64,000 nt of DNA, from contig NC_080044.1 in the NCBI RefSeq assembly GCF_012489685.1, forward strand, positions 25,400,369 to 25,464,368, read 5' to 3'. Shown piece after piece: positions 21,641 through 33,384 of this stretch. Numbering within the stretch: position 1 is the stretch's first letter; every line of letters begins with the position of its first letter. The notes under the pieces were generated by a model, which saw nothing but the letters and a program-made list of their open reading frames with translations, did no database searches and had not been told where the DNA came from. This DNA is from Lotus japonicus (Eukaryota; Streptophyta; Magnoliopsida; Fabales; Fabaceae). Made by a program: the position numbers and the translations under genes.

Positions 21641-23362
21641 TCATGCTGCTGAAAAGCTTGTGTCCAATACCTCAATGAGTTTGCTGGCAATGGCACTTGC
21701 ATAAACAGAGGAACCTTCACATATCTGCCACAAAACAAAATCTCAAACTTCAATACACACACACACAAACATATAGGAAAATGTTATTTACACACCTCTT
21801 ATAGAGGTGGAAGAGGTGGAATGAGGAGAGAGATAGAAAGAAAAGAAAAAGTAAGAGAGAGAAAATATGAGATGTGATAGATGATAAGAGGAGAGAGATA
21901 GAAACAAAAATAGGTGGAAATGAAGTGTTTAAAAAATGAGGTGTGTATATATCATTGTTGCAAACATATATACTCACACACACACACACATTTACACAAA
22001 CACTTTAAAGGCAAAACAAATGAAATTAAAATAACCCATTTCAGAACACACCTTGCTATTGAGCAAAAAGCTGCAGAAATCTCCAATGTGTCCACCAGAA
22101 ACATGTTGAAGATCCAGCTTAAGTTCTTCCAGAACATGTGAAGCATACCACAAGCAATTGATCTTCTTCCTCTGAACAAGCTTTACTGTTACCTCATCAT
22201 CAATAATCCTCACTTCAACCTCAGTGTCTTTGGATTTCCTCTGTATCCAAGAACTTCTCAAGCTTTCATTGTAAGAGTGTTCATCTGAGTCACCAATTGG
22301 AACCATCTTCAAGCCACCTTCTTCAACCTTCTGCCTCTTGATCCTTTGTTTCTCATGCCTTTTCTTCTCAGCCAGCAATTTCAGCTCACTCACTGTCCTT
22401 AGAAGCTCTCTGATGTAGTCAATAGCATCTCCCACCACAGATGCTCTATCAGTCTTGATTTCAATGTTTCCCACAAAACAAACAAAAGAAGAAAAATGGT
22501 AAGACCAACAATTTATGAACATCAAAAGAAACTGATGAAGTAAAAAATAAAAATTGGGAATTGGGATGAAGAATTAATACAATACCTTTGTGGGGTTTGG
22601 GATGAGATCTTTCAAAGCATCAAACTTGCTACTCAAATCCTCTCTCCTTTGTCTCTCAGTGGTAACAGTGACTTGCTTGACCCTTTTCCCTCCTCTCTTT
22701 TTACCAGCACAAGTCACATCCTGAGTGAACTCTAACACCCCATTCCCAAAAGCTCTCCCATCTTGTTCCATGCCATATTCCTCTTCCCCAAAGACAAAAC
22801 TTCCATTCCTTGAAGGTGGAATGGTGTTGTTGTTGTTGTAGTATCCATGGGGTGGAGGAGGTGCTTGTGGCAGGTTCAAATGCAACAAAGGGTCATAGAA
22901 AACAGGCAAGTTTGTGTTTTCAAAAGAAACAGAGGAGTTCCCAAATGGAAAGGCTTGGGTTCTTGGCATAAGGTTGAGAAGATCTGGTGTTGGTATGGTA
23001 TAAGGAAAATGCTGGTTTTGGTGAAAGGAAAGGTCATGACTTGAACCATTGTTGAAGCCATTGCTGTGATTGTTGTATGGATTTTCATTTTCCTTGTGAA
23101 AATCCATTTGTTGGGGGTGTGAGGCTGTGATCTCCATTGTAGTGGTATCAACAGAAGCAGCAACAGTTATAGCATCTTCACCAGAGGAATATGGGTGTGA
23201 CAAACTTTCCACAGAAAGACCCACATTCTCTGCAAACCTGTGGTTGGTCCTTGTTGCAGTGCCAGTTATAACTGCTTCAATTGGAGGGTCTGATTCTGAA
23301 ACGATTTGGGTGCCATGTACAATCATAGGATCAGGATCAAAGCAACTACTTTGTTCATACAT
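21641..23362 (-). CDS. bHLH91: bHLH transcription factor, bHLH10/89/91 subgroup
   Basis: Three coding exons on the minus strand: 23362-22586, 22453-22052 and 21724-21641, all with GT-AG introns; they join in frame to 420 residues. The protein opens MYEQSSCFDP like Arabidopsis bHLH91. The bHLH domain spans about residues 232-285 (TTERQRRE basic region, LIPNPTK, then TDRASVVGDAIDYIREL across the first junction). A conserved C-terminal ACT-like region follows (KINCLWYASHVLEEL, then CEGSSVYASAIANKL). Family members act in the nucleus of the anther tapetum, partnering DYT1/AMS-type factors in pollen development. An acceptor (TTGCAG at 23411-23416) just upstream suggests a non-coding 5' exon. The subgroup is firm; the exact paralogue is not. 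Confidence 0.9.
21780..21956. mobile_element. MITE in bHLH intron 2
   Basis: The ends AATGTTATTTACACACCTC and (minus) AATGATATATACACACCTC are inverted repeats around a purine-rich interior (GAGAGAGATAGAAA). Length about 177 bp. CA microsatellites lie next to both sides. Confidence 0.6.
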
Positions 23363-25559
23363 TTTTGGACTAGGCACTGGTCTTTTTGTCCTTATATATG
23401 CAGTTATGTTTCCTGCAATGAAAATGACATGAGTAATTGAGTATGTTAATGGAGAAACAGTACTATTGGAGAAAAAGCAATGACTATGTTGGCTTAAAAA
23501 TGCAAAATAGCAACATGTATACAGCAGCAAATAAATCAGAGATATCAAATGTAATGTTCAATAACTTGTTATTTTTGGCTCACATAGAGAGAAAGATATG
23601 AGTCTAGCCTCATGCACATAAATTAAATAGGAGGGTACATACTACATAGTGATGGGTGTGAAATTTGCTATGTTTTTCTTTAAATTAATATTTTATTTTG
23701 TATTTGTTGAATTGCTCTCATATTTTAAGCCGAGTAAAACTACTATAGGCACGAAAGCTCTTATTATTAAATATTTAACACACCTACATCAATCAGGACT
23801 CCCTCACAGTCCGGGCGCAACGGCGCAATTATTAAGGACACGCTCTACCACTGACCTAATATCCCGTCATGTGGATCTCCCACCGGCCCACTATTCCAAA
23901 AGTGAGAGGATACGAAGGCTTCTTATTTCCCAACAATAAATGTACTTTTTTACTCTTTCATGTACTAGAAGATTTCACTTTGATCCATGAGTTCCATTTA
24001 TAAGAACTCTATTTGTATTTATTTTTGTTTCGAATTGGTTTGAGATCACTTACTAAAATTAGAATAACCACCATGGATCAATGCGTTTGGTTTGGTGGTT
24101 TTTAAATTAATTTGTTGTTATGTTTGACAGTTTGAGGGATTGAGAATGACAAATGAGAAGTTTTGTAGCTGCAATTAAAAGATGCCAAAGATTGGAATGG
24201 TATGAGGGTATGAAATGACCAAAAGAGGTCGCATTCTGTTACTTGCTGTGGAAATTCCCGTCATGTGGGCCCCACATATGATCTTCTCTGTATTTCAGAT
24301 CATCAGATGGCCTCCAATCTCTCTCTCCCATTCACTGTCAAAGATGCTCCAGATTTTTAACATTTTCCATTTTTACTTGATATAAAATTATTTAATTGAT
24401 GAAAATGGATGTATAGACATTATGGTTAAATGTTAATAAAAAAACATTATGGTTAAAAATAAGATTCCGAAATCAATGCTTTGTGCATGAGGTACCTACA
24501 AGAAAACCAGAAGGTGAGGCTGTTTTAAAGTTCTGCATCATTTGACCAAGGGATTATGTACATGGACTTTTCAACTTTTAATTTGACTGATTGAAAAATA
24601 ATAAATTTTGGGGTCCCACAGGATGAATTTAGGAATTTGGAATTTATGCTAAACATTTACCAAAACAAATAACATTTCCCCCATTACCAAAAAAAATCCA
24701 CATCTCTTTTTCAATTTTAAAATAGAATTTACTTGGACTTCTTTTGAATTTACTTAGAACATGGGATTGCAGACTGCTTTCTTTTTAAGTTTTTGTTTCA
24801 TATGACAAGAGAGAACGTAATAAACAAAGTTGATTTCATGTTTAAGATTATCTACTCTTATCCTGAATTCCGGATAATGATTTTTTATCTGGTATAAGAA
24901 GTTAAGAACTTTGTAATGTTACAATTCCTCATAATGTTATAGTACCGCACCTTAAAATAAAATAAAATTACTGTAAAGCATGACAATTTTAGGACTCTTT
25001 ATGGCTTCATGCAACTTTTATGAATAAAGAAAAAAAGGCTAAAAGTTACTGCATGTAACATAATAAGTTATCTCACGCGTCATGGTTTAAGAGCGTCTCC
25101 AATCATGGATTGCTCTAGATGGGTTACTTAAACACTTTTATGTTATGTTTAAATGCTACATAGGATTTAAAAACTTATACGGAATTGATGTAGATTTCGC
25201 TCGATTCACGATTTATATTTTATTTTTTGTTGAATCCTACTATACCTTATATATTTACTTTTGGTCAGGTTCTGAAATAAAAAGAAACTATAATTTTTTA
25301 ATAAAAAAACAACCACAAAAAGAATAACAATGTTGCTAAAATTTAAGTAACATTGAGTGGCATGTCACTATGCTCCAATGGTTCCTTCAAAATAAGCAAC
25401 GATTCTTAAAAATAAGAGTCTGTCTAATGACATGCATTGAAGAGGCTATAAGACACGCGTTGATTAAAATGGGCCATGTGGTTGACCAGATAAAAAATAA
25501 TTCTACAAAAAAATTCTCCACCATTTGAAAATAATAATAAAATCTTGTTTTTGGTTGCA
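23363..25559. other. Upstream region of the bHLH gene
   Basis: No coding sequence is recognised. It should hold the bHLH promoter and a possible 5' UTR exon. A tRNA-like module on the minus strand (TTAGGTCAGTGGTAGAGCG, about 23845-23865) belongs to a widespread plant repeat. Similar CTCCAAT words at 25095 and 25374 may mark a small MITE. Confidence 0.4.
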
Positions 25560-25875
25560 AAGAAGGGTCAAAACCCCAAACAAGAAAACAAAGCACTAAG
25601 GCACAAGAACTCCCACAATAGGGAGGTCTGAAGAACTTAAATCCTTATCAAGAAGCAAGTGACATTCTTTGGCTTATATATAAAAAAAAGCAAGTGATAT
25701 TCGCCAAACAGTGAGTCAAAAAAGTGAGATCCAAAAGAGAGGATGAGTCTAATCCTGGAGAGATAATTAGCTAATGCATTAGCCTCTCTAGGAATGTGTT
25801 GGAATACCAAAGCACCATGAGCATTCTTCAGGTGGGCAATCTCTCCGACAATGAAATCTTTTAAACAGTCAAATT
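25560..25875 (-). mobile_element. LINE RNase H remnant
   Basis: The minus strand encodes GALVFQHIPREANALANYL, the characteristic end of plant LINE RNase H, followed by a non-coding tail. It is a short, dead fragment. Confidence 0.6.
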
Positions 25876-26100
25876 TTACATTAACAAAAAGATTAAATAT
25901 TAATAAATAATTAAATAATAATCTAAAAAGAAGATTGCAACAGTTCTCTTCTCCCGTCTCTATTTCTCCTTTGTCTCTCTCTCTGCCTCTCCCTTCTCCA
26001 ACTTTCCTTCCACAGGATTAATTCCATCACGCTAGTGTTGCCCTATATTTCAACACTCATCAACATGTTGTTGACCCATTGTTATGTGGAACGTAACTCT

Positions 26101-26671
26101 TGTTAGAAGTCCTACATTAGCTAGAGATAGAGCATAAATATCTTTTATAAGGGTATTGCAAACATCAACTTTTGAGCCAACTTTTGGGTTGAGTTAGACC
26201 TCTCTAATTCTAATATGGTATCAGAGTCTATCATAGATTCATTTGTTGGTTGTTGTGGACAGAGGCGGACCCAGAAATTTTGTGAAACCTGGGCAAAATT
26301 TGAGTAGGAAATTTGTTGTTATAAAATAGTCCCTCAATTTTACCCCAACCTTTAAATTTTGCCCTTTTTTATTTTTTTTTGGGGGCCCAAAAGATGATGT
26401 GGTCCAAAGAAATTTTTTTTTTTGGCTAGAGCTTGGGTTTGCCCTAGGTGGCCAGGCGCTCAATCCGCCTCTGGTTGTGGAGACCTCTCATATTTGGGTC
26501 ACCCGTTGTTGTTGATCTCATGTTTTAGTTTGTTCAGTCCTGGACGTGAGGGTGTGTGTTAGAAGTCGCACATTGCCTAGAGATGAAACATAGATAGCTT
26601 TTATAAGGGTTGTGCAAACCACAACTCTTGACCTAGCTTTTGGGTTGAGTTAGACCTCTGTAATTCTAATA
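26101..26671 (+). mobile_element. TRIM retrotransposon
   Basis: Two direct 115-bp repeats (26101-26215 and 26557-26671) begin TGTTAGAAGTC and end TCTAATA. A primer-binding site TGGTATCAGAG follows the first directly, and a purine-rich GTGAGGGTGTG precedes the second. There is no coding capacity. The interior carries a 214-bp hAT MITE. No clear target duplication survives. Confidence 0.85.
26260..26473. mobile_element. hAT-type MITE nested in the TRIM
   Basis: The 214-bp element has inverted ends CAGAGGCGGA and a perfect 8-bp target duplication GTTGTGGA (26252-26259 and 26474-26481), diagnostic of hAT transposition. It is non-coding. Confidence 0.9.
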
Positions 26672-27490
26672 ACGGTTACGAAATAGAGCAAGTGTTAAGG
26701 GCAACATGTTCTATGACGAGCAAGGATGTTGCGGCAGGTGTGGTGGAGTTTCTGAGCTTAAATGGCTGGGTCGGTTACGGTGAGGATGTTCATTTCCAAA
26801 ACCAAGGCAGTCCCCAAAAATCATAATTCCATGGTTGTCATTGTTGTCACATTGCTCTTTTTTCATATCATCAGATTTTTGTTGTGTTTTGATCCCGAAT
26901 GTATCTTTCTTGGTCTCACCTGCTGTGAATCGGATGTATGATCTACTAAGCTGTTGGTGTTGTCTTGTGAGTGTGACCCTTAGATATGTGTGATATGGTC
27001 ATGTCGATTTAAAACAAAACTTATTCATAATAAATAAATAGAGACAAATGGAGTGGGCGAATATTGGAAGCAAACCAAGAAAAGTGGGGTTTATAGCAAA
27101 AGAAAACTGAAAAGACAGTAGCGTCCATGAAGAAATTGGGAGAAAGGTTTTGTAAAATGGGAGGGAATGAGGTGTTCAATGGGAACATAAAGAAAGAGAA
27201 TGTGGGGGAAGAAGAGGGTAGCAGAAAATAAAAATAGAGAGGTAGAATTAATGAGGTTCTCCACCACCATCTTTCCCCGCCGCACCAAAAACCCCTTCTG
27301 GGTGTTTCGCTGCCGCCGTTGGAGAAGATGAAAAAATGAGATTGGGGATAGTTTTGGAAATAATCTTATTTATTGGGGAAATTTTACATTTGAAATTTTT
27401 TACTATATAATCTATAGGTGAATTACTATTTTAGCTTATTCATGCTAGATTTCATCTTTAGTCAAATAATAAAATTAGCTGTCACGTAAA
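26672..27490. other. Intergenic DNA
   Basis: No gene, RNA or clear repeat boundaries recognised; 27040-27360 is purine-biased with no convincing frame. Confidence 0.4.
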
Positions 27491-27496
27491 ACATTT

Positions 27497-27655
27497 AGAC
27501 TTTCTTGGAAACATTTTCTCTTTGAATTGATTGAAATTCATGTGAGTCCAGTAAATTATAGTGGTGCTCATATTTTTAATGAACCTCAAAAGAATTTTAA
27601 CCAATCAAAAAGAGTGTCTAAATGAGTGTTGAAAAGAGAATGTTGTGAGTATTAT
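27497..27655. mobile_element. Decayed MITE related to the one at 46106
   Basis: Shares GAAATYCAYGTRRGKCC, CCAGTAAATTATA-like and TTTTAACCAATMAAA words with the well-preserved element at 46106-46278, in the same order. Ends are eroded. Confidence 0.45.
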
Positions 27656-27907
27656 TTTTTTATATTATATGGCATTGTTGTTATTTTAAAATAGATAAAG
27701 AAAAAGTACGGGAAAAAAAATATAAGTGATATTTTAAGTGGTTGTTTCAAAAAAATAAACAGACACGAACGAGTCCAATAACGTAGAAGAGAAATGTGAG
27801 TAACACACTGTTGTGTTTTGTATTAAGTGTGAGTAAGTCTCACATTGGAAGATAAAGATAAGTTTGAGTGGTTTATAAGTGCGATGACTCATACACTCAT
27901 TGCCTTA

Positions 27908-28618
27908 AGGCATTGTTTGGTTGGACGAGAACGGAGGAGAGGGGAGGGGAGGGGAGGGGTTTTTAAAAACTGATTTTGTTTGCTTCAAACTTTAGGAGGG
28001 GAGAGGAGGGAAATGGAGGGGAGCAAAATCCCTCCAACCTCAATTTTTTGTTCCCCCCAAAAGTGGGGGAATTAGGAGGGGAAATAAAATTCAGACAAAA
28101 AAAACCCTGCACAAATTTAAAAATTCCAATTTTTTATTCTAGGGTTTCCCTTCTTTATTTCATCTTTTATTTCTTTCCTTCTTCATTCCAACCGCTGCTG
28201 TCCCCCTCTGGTCTCTCTCTAACAAAAGATGTTGCCATTGATGTTTGTAATTTGGAATGCCACTGAATTACGTTTCGAGAACAAGATGGACAGATACTCA
28301 AGAGCTTCGTCACTGCCTGCCTATCGCCAAGTTCATTGGTTCTCGTTCGTTAACTCAATAGTCAATTAGCCATCATCCTAGTCATCATCCTACTTTTGGT
28401 TGGTTTGCTTGCTTTGCTATAAGCGACATTTGAAGAGCGAATTGAAAAAGAATCTGAAAGTAATTTTAATTATAAAATCTCTTCCCTCCCCTCATGAACC
28501 AAATAAAAATAAGTTATTTTCTCTACCCTCCCTTTCATGAACCAAACGTAATAACTATTAAAATTCATCCCCTCCCTTTCCTTCCCCTCCCCTCCCCTCC
28601 TTTGAACCAAACAGTAGG
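27908..28618. mobile_element. Fold-back element with G4-forming arms (Harbinger-like)
   Basis: Ends carry TTGTTTGGTT and (minus) CTGTTTGGTT. Both arms are GAGGGG-rich, so the ends are long purine/pyrimidine inverted repeats. TTA flanks both sides (27905-27907 and 28619-28621). Flanking host sequence at 27830-27905/28622-28690 resembles 28925-29060, which lacks the insertion and so marks the ends. About 711 bp, with no transposase. Confidence 0.65.
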
Positions 28619-28894
28619 TTAAAATTTTGGGTGAAAGATGTGGTGTCTTGTCCACTTATGGTTTGCTCTTTAAAGCCCAATGTAGAATTTTATCCCCAAT
28701 TTTAAACTATCTTCTTTGTTCAGCCCTTTCTTTGGCCCAACACACACTCTTTTAATGACACTCCAAAACTGATTTTGATTGGTTTATATTTTGAAAAGTA
28801 AAACACATTATTAAAACATATTAGACAAAGAGTATCACTTTTCTTATAAAAATATTTTTTTAAAGAATATTTTTATTAATGAATTTATGCAAAA

Positions 28895-29075
28895 AAATGT
28901 ACAAAAGAAATGTCGAGTTGTTGTGATACCAAGCGTGAGTAAGTCTCACATTGTAAGATAAGAATAACTTTGAGCGGTTTATAAGTGAGACTTAAGGTTT
29001 TGAGTGAAAGATGTTGTGTCTAATCCACTTGTGATTTTCTCTTTAATACCCAATGTGATGATCCCACATAGATTT
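28895..29075 (+). repeat. Second copy of repeat interrupted by the fold-back element
   Basis: GTGAGTAAGTCTCACATTG, GTTTATAAGTG and TGAGTGAAAGATG all recur from 27825-27905 and 28622-28690. Copy one is split by the 27908-28618 element; this copy is continuous. Confidence 0.55.
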
Positions 29076-29249
29076 AGACATCTCTTTGGCCCAGCACGAA
29101 GCCCTAGAATAAAGACAAAATACCAACCAAACAACCCTCTATGAAAATATCCCCAAGATAAATTAGGATGATTTTGTCTAATTTATGGCTTTAAGCCCCT
29201 AAGCATAAGAGCTTCTGAGCCCCCAGGACACAATTTCAATTTTTCCTCA

Positions 29250-29622
29250 CCAACCAGACTCTCTTTGTCCTAGTTGTAACCCCATCGTCGCTTGGAACTA
29301 TCTCATGAAAATCTCGCGGCGGCTTGTCCTTCTTCTTGCGGCTCCCTTTTGGACGACCATGCTTTAATGCACCATTAACTGATCCTTTCCTAGACCCTGA
29401 ACTAGGAGCCATTTGTTGTTGTTGCTACAACATCCTTTCTTGCTCCAATACCACCTCGCCTTCCACCCCTCCAACACTATCACCACCAGCAAGAGAAATA
29501 TGATGAACCTCCTCGTTACAATATCGTTGCTCCTTGTTCGAAGGTGGAGAATCCTGCAAGAGACTAGATTCCCTCAGTGGTAAAACTGGCTCAGATATTA
29601 AAGGATCAAAGTTTGCCTCCAT
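29250..29622 (-). pseudogene. Unrecognised basic-tailed coding remnant
   Basis: The minus strand from 29622 reads about 65 codons, a TAG, then in the same frame QQQQMAPSSG and an AT-hook-like GRPKGSRKKK before a TGA near 29252. This resembles the C-terminal DNA/RNA-binding part of plant LINE ORF1 proteins, but the match is too short to be sure. The stop suggests it is dead. Confidence 0.3.
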
Positions 29623-30047
29623 TCTTGAGGCACTTATGTAGAAACCGGAGTGACAATCGACTCAATTTGCAAAAGCATACCGACCATCATGTCTCGGGTC
29701 ATCATTCTGATGCAAACAAGCATAACATATATCACCCAACATGTGAGCCCTCGTCGAAACATTTGCCCATCTTATTTTTCCTTGTAGATTATTATTGAAT
29801 TTTACAAGAGCATATTAAATATTTACAGCACAAATTTTCTTAAAATTATTTCACATATTCAATTTTTTAATCATATTTTCCAAACCGGTATGAGTTTTCT
29901 GATAATTTCATAAATATAAAATAAGTATATAAACATTTGAGCTAATGTTAATTTATACAAAATAGTATATGTTTGTATTAATTTACTGTAAATAATTGTT
30001 CAATTTGAGCACTTTTTACTTTTCCTAATTTCTGAATTCACATGTCT
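29623..30047. other. AT-rich intergenic DNA
   Basis: No gene or defined repeat is seen. It leads into the left arm of the zinc-finger inverted duplication. Confidence 0.4.
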
Positions 30048-30049
30048 AG

Positions 30050-32160
30050 TACCCTCAAATAACATTAAATATAATAGAAAATTTATCAATCTCCTTAAAA
30101 TTATTTGTCATGTAATAAATTAATTTATGTGAATATAATTATTTTCATTAATTTTCCGATGTAACAAAAATAATTATTTTCATTAAAATTCTAATTTTAT
30201 TAGATTAAATGAGGTTTAAATAGAAAGATTTGATTTGATTTGATTTGATTCTATTTTTTTTTAAATTCCTTCCTGTGATAATTAGGTTCGGGGATAATTA
30301 AGCTTCGTTTACCTTGTCTTCTTGGTGTCATTATAATACCAAAAACAGAGTAGAGAAACAGAGTGAGACCCTTCCCTTGGTGACTAAGTAACTCGATCAT
30401 TGATCTCTCTCAGCCTCTTTGTTCTCTGATAATCGAAGAAGAACTCAAGAAAGTTCATATCTTTGACTTTGAACTAGAATCTCCCATGGCTGAAGATAAC
30501 AATGCTCTGTTTCACTGGCCCTCCACATGGAATGGCATCACAAGAACAACAACGATCATGGTGGTAGCTATTTGCAAAATCAAAGGTCTCAAATTACTAC
30601 AGACACCAACATCAACATCAACAGCAAAACCAACCAAAATGGCAATGCTAATGGTTCACATGGATTACGCATCAAGATCATAGGTCCCTCTCCAAAAGCA
30701 GCACCCGCTGCACCCATCAACAACAGCAACAACGTGCAGTGCCATGTTTGCAACCAAGGGTTTCAATCAGGAAAATCTCTGGGTGGACACATGAGAATGC
30801 ACTTCCTTTCCAGAAAGCAAGATCACAAGGTTAGAAATAGAAAAGTCTCTTCTTGCGTTGAAAAACCCTCTTGATATCTTTGCGGAAAAACCTTCTCTTC
30901 CGACAAATCCTTGTTTAGTCACATGAGGGTTCACCCTGAAAGTGTGAGGAAGGGAACTGAAACCCCAACATTCTTCGATTCCTCTGAATCTCTTTGGGGA
31001 CAGAGCCCAACTGGTAAACGAAGCCGGAGAAGGGACATGGGTTTGGAACAAGGGTTTCAAGTTGATTCTCTAATGCAAGAAGCTGCATACACTCTCATGT
31101 TGATGTCAAAAGGGAAGAATCTTGGAGATAAAGTTGCTAGTGATCATGTTGATTTGGTGCCGCCATCAACCAAGAAGCGTAGAATTGAAGAGAAATCATT
31201 GGGCATGGTGGGTAATGAGAAGGGCTCATTTCAGTCACATTCTGGAGATTCTGATGGCAGAAACAATCAAATTATGGATCAGTTTGGGTCTAATTTGTCA
31301 AAGATGCAGCATTATGCTACTGCAGAAGAAGACACCATTAGACATGGTGAGGGTCAAAATTGCAACAAGACTCTCACATTGATGTCAAAGGGGAATCTTG
31401 TAGTTGGAGATGAGGGGAAGCTTACTAATGATCATGTTGATTTGTTGCCGCCATCAATGTTTCCCCTCACCAAGAAGCGTAGAAATGAACAGAAATCACT
31501 GGATGAATTTGGGTCTAATTTGTCAAACCCACAGAAGGTGGGTGGAACAAAAGCTATTGAAGAAGACATCATTGGACATGATCAGGGTCAAAATTGCAAC
31601 AAGACTCTCTCAGTTATTGGTCAAGGCCAAGCTAACAGGGCAAAAACTCAGTCTAAGGAAAAGGGTCAGAACCGTTTTCAGATTTTTATTGGTCATTATG
31701 ATAAGCCTGCAACTATGGATAAGGGAAAGGGTATTCAACCAGAGTTGCTTATTTCTGCTAGTGTTATGGCACCAACAAATTTTGGCCTTTAGTGTTTGTA
31801 TTATTATGTATAGCGTGCTTTCAGTTAGGAAAGTTTCTTGTTTAGAATTAGAAAGCTGAGATACAAATTTAGCATTGATTGGTCAGTATATATAATCAAC
31901 ATTTTATGGTATTGTGTTATATTCATCTTTGTTGGATATGTGACTAAGGCCTGAAATACAGCAAAGTTAAATGTCTATTAGTTGTGGATTATGATTCAAT
32001 GACACTCTCAATTTCGTTTACATCTTAATTTCGTAATTATTTTTCTTTTCATTTTCAATCATATCACCAATCACCTCATTTATCCCTTTTTTTTCTTCCT
32101 ATCTTTCTTCTCCTCACTCTATCTCCTCTTATAATGGAGTGTGGGTGAAACTTAATTTAA
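30050..32160 (+). repeat. Left arm of zinc-finger inverted duplication
   Basis: Matches 41870-43690 in inverse orientation, including upstream DNA (AATTTATGTGAATATAATTA, the GATTTGATTTGATT run, AAGAAAGTTCATATC), the gene and ~350 bp of 3' DNA. The 3' flank is nearly the same in both arms, with small indels. Confidence 0.85.
30486..31792 (+). pseudogene. C2H2 zinc-finger gene copy, disrupted
   Basis: Paralogue of the intact gene at 42213-43289. Compared with it, this copy lacks one base near 30530 (TGGAATGG against TGGACATGG), which shifts the frame about 17 codons after the ATG. It also has an 18-bp in-frame insertion ending in a TGA (30872-30874), inside finger 2 between its first cysteine and YLCGKTF. 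Downstream the frame is open to the shared end MAPTNFGL. Finger 1 (CHVCNQGF...GGHMRMH) is intact in the shifted frame. Separate short products (115 codons from 30527; 293 from 30911) are formally possible but would lack the two-finger protein. It converges on the intact copy. Confidence 0.8.
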
Positions 32161-32842
32161 AATATTTCAATAATATATATAGGGGTATATCTTCTGAGAG
32201 CATGAGATGTGAAAAGAGTTAATCTTAATCATATAACTAGCCTTGGATCGTCAGGATTAACTCTTCTCACACTCTCACATCATATGCTCCCAACACACAC
32301 TCACAAATAAGCCAGAATAGCAATAGAATACCAACAGGCAAAGTATCAACAGTGTGAAAATTTAAAGGGTTGGGGTCAAATATTTTGGACAGATAAAATT
32401 ATGTTTCAGTTGGGTAAAAGAATGCAGTTAAAAATGTCATTCAAATGTGGATAAGTGAAAGTTTTAGGCTATACTAGTTTTTTTGGTTCTTTATCTACAC
32501 AACACATGTCATGAATCATCTATATGCAGAGTTCAAATGACTGCCTAGAAAATTACACGCTATGAAATCTTGCACAAGATTCACCACTGATACAGCAAAA
32601 TGATTCGCCTAAGAGAAACATTTAAAGCATTCTAATATTGTACAAGCTGCAAAAGGCAATATAAATGTAACCGCTCAGCATATCAGGGAAGTTTTGCTAC
32701 ATTCCTCCGAAGGTTACTTGCTTAAATCTTGCCCCCAACAGAATTGCTAAGTTGGACTATAGAAGCTAATTAAATATTTGAGGGAAAAAATGGAAGCAAT
32801 ATGAGTGCTCATAACTAATAGAAATTATGAATGAGCATCAAC
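32161..32842. other. Intergenic DNA
   Basis: No gene is seen. 32205-32290 contains a short inverted pair (GAGCATGAGATGTGA and CACATCATATGCTC), probably a small MITE. Confidence 0.35.
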
Positions 32843-33350
32843 CTTGCAATACAGTTGTTTATAACATTTTTGGTGAATTCATCTGGATTCTTCCTATCAT
32901 CAGTCAATCTAAACCAGCAATGAACAGTTAGGTTTCAAATGAAAAAAGAAGAAGCATATATTATGTTGTAGAAAAACTATAGAAGCACACAAAGGCAAAA
33001 AGACTTACTTCACAACCTCCATAGGAACTTGAATGTCTCACTTCTCTGCAAATTTAACCATGTTGTCAAGGTCCCCAACCAGCCCAATGCTGGAAAATTA
33101 AAGTGAAATATGATCAATTGTGAACATGGAAAAAGAAGTGAATCACAGAAGAATAAAAATGCATGATAGTAAAAGGATCAAAGAGAGATACATGCGTTGG
33201 AAGTGAAGCATTTGAAAGGCAGAATTGAAGATAGATACAGTAAGGAAAAGCTGATGGATAGGTCCCTATCTTCTCTGAACAGAAATGTTGAGCTGGTTCA
33301 GCTTCTGCACAGAATCATCACCTCCTACTGCAGCAGCAGAAGCTGTTATG
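32843..33350 (-). pseudogene. MED10: Mediator subunit 10 (MED10/NUT2) pseudogene, introns retained
   Basis: Three exon remnants on the minus strand: ~33350-33192 (VGGDDSVQKLNQ, then IHQLFLTVSIFNSAFQ), 33089-33009 (GDLDNMVKFAEK, IQVPMEVV) and 32908-32843 (LTDDRKNPDEFTKNVINNC). Together they follow the plant MED10 order closely. GT-AG intron borders are still visible (GTAAGT donor at 33008-33003). In-frame stops at 33266-33268 (TAG) and 33038-33040 (TGA), loss of the start region and absence of the C-terminal part make it a pseudogene. Retained introns show it arose by DNA duplication, not retroposition. Functional MED10 is a middle-module subunit of the Mediator complex in the nucleus. Confidence 0.75.
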
Positions 33351-33384
33351 TCATTTGCATGATAGTCCAAAAAAATTAGGATTG

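Noticed and set aside
22574..23548. Upstream extension of bHLH exon 1 to an ATG at 23548
   Set aside because: A splice acceptor at 23411-23416 and the family-typical start MYEQSSCF at 23362 fit better; the extension is intronic and hydrophobic.
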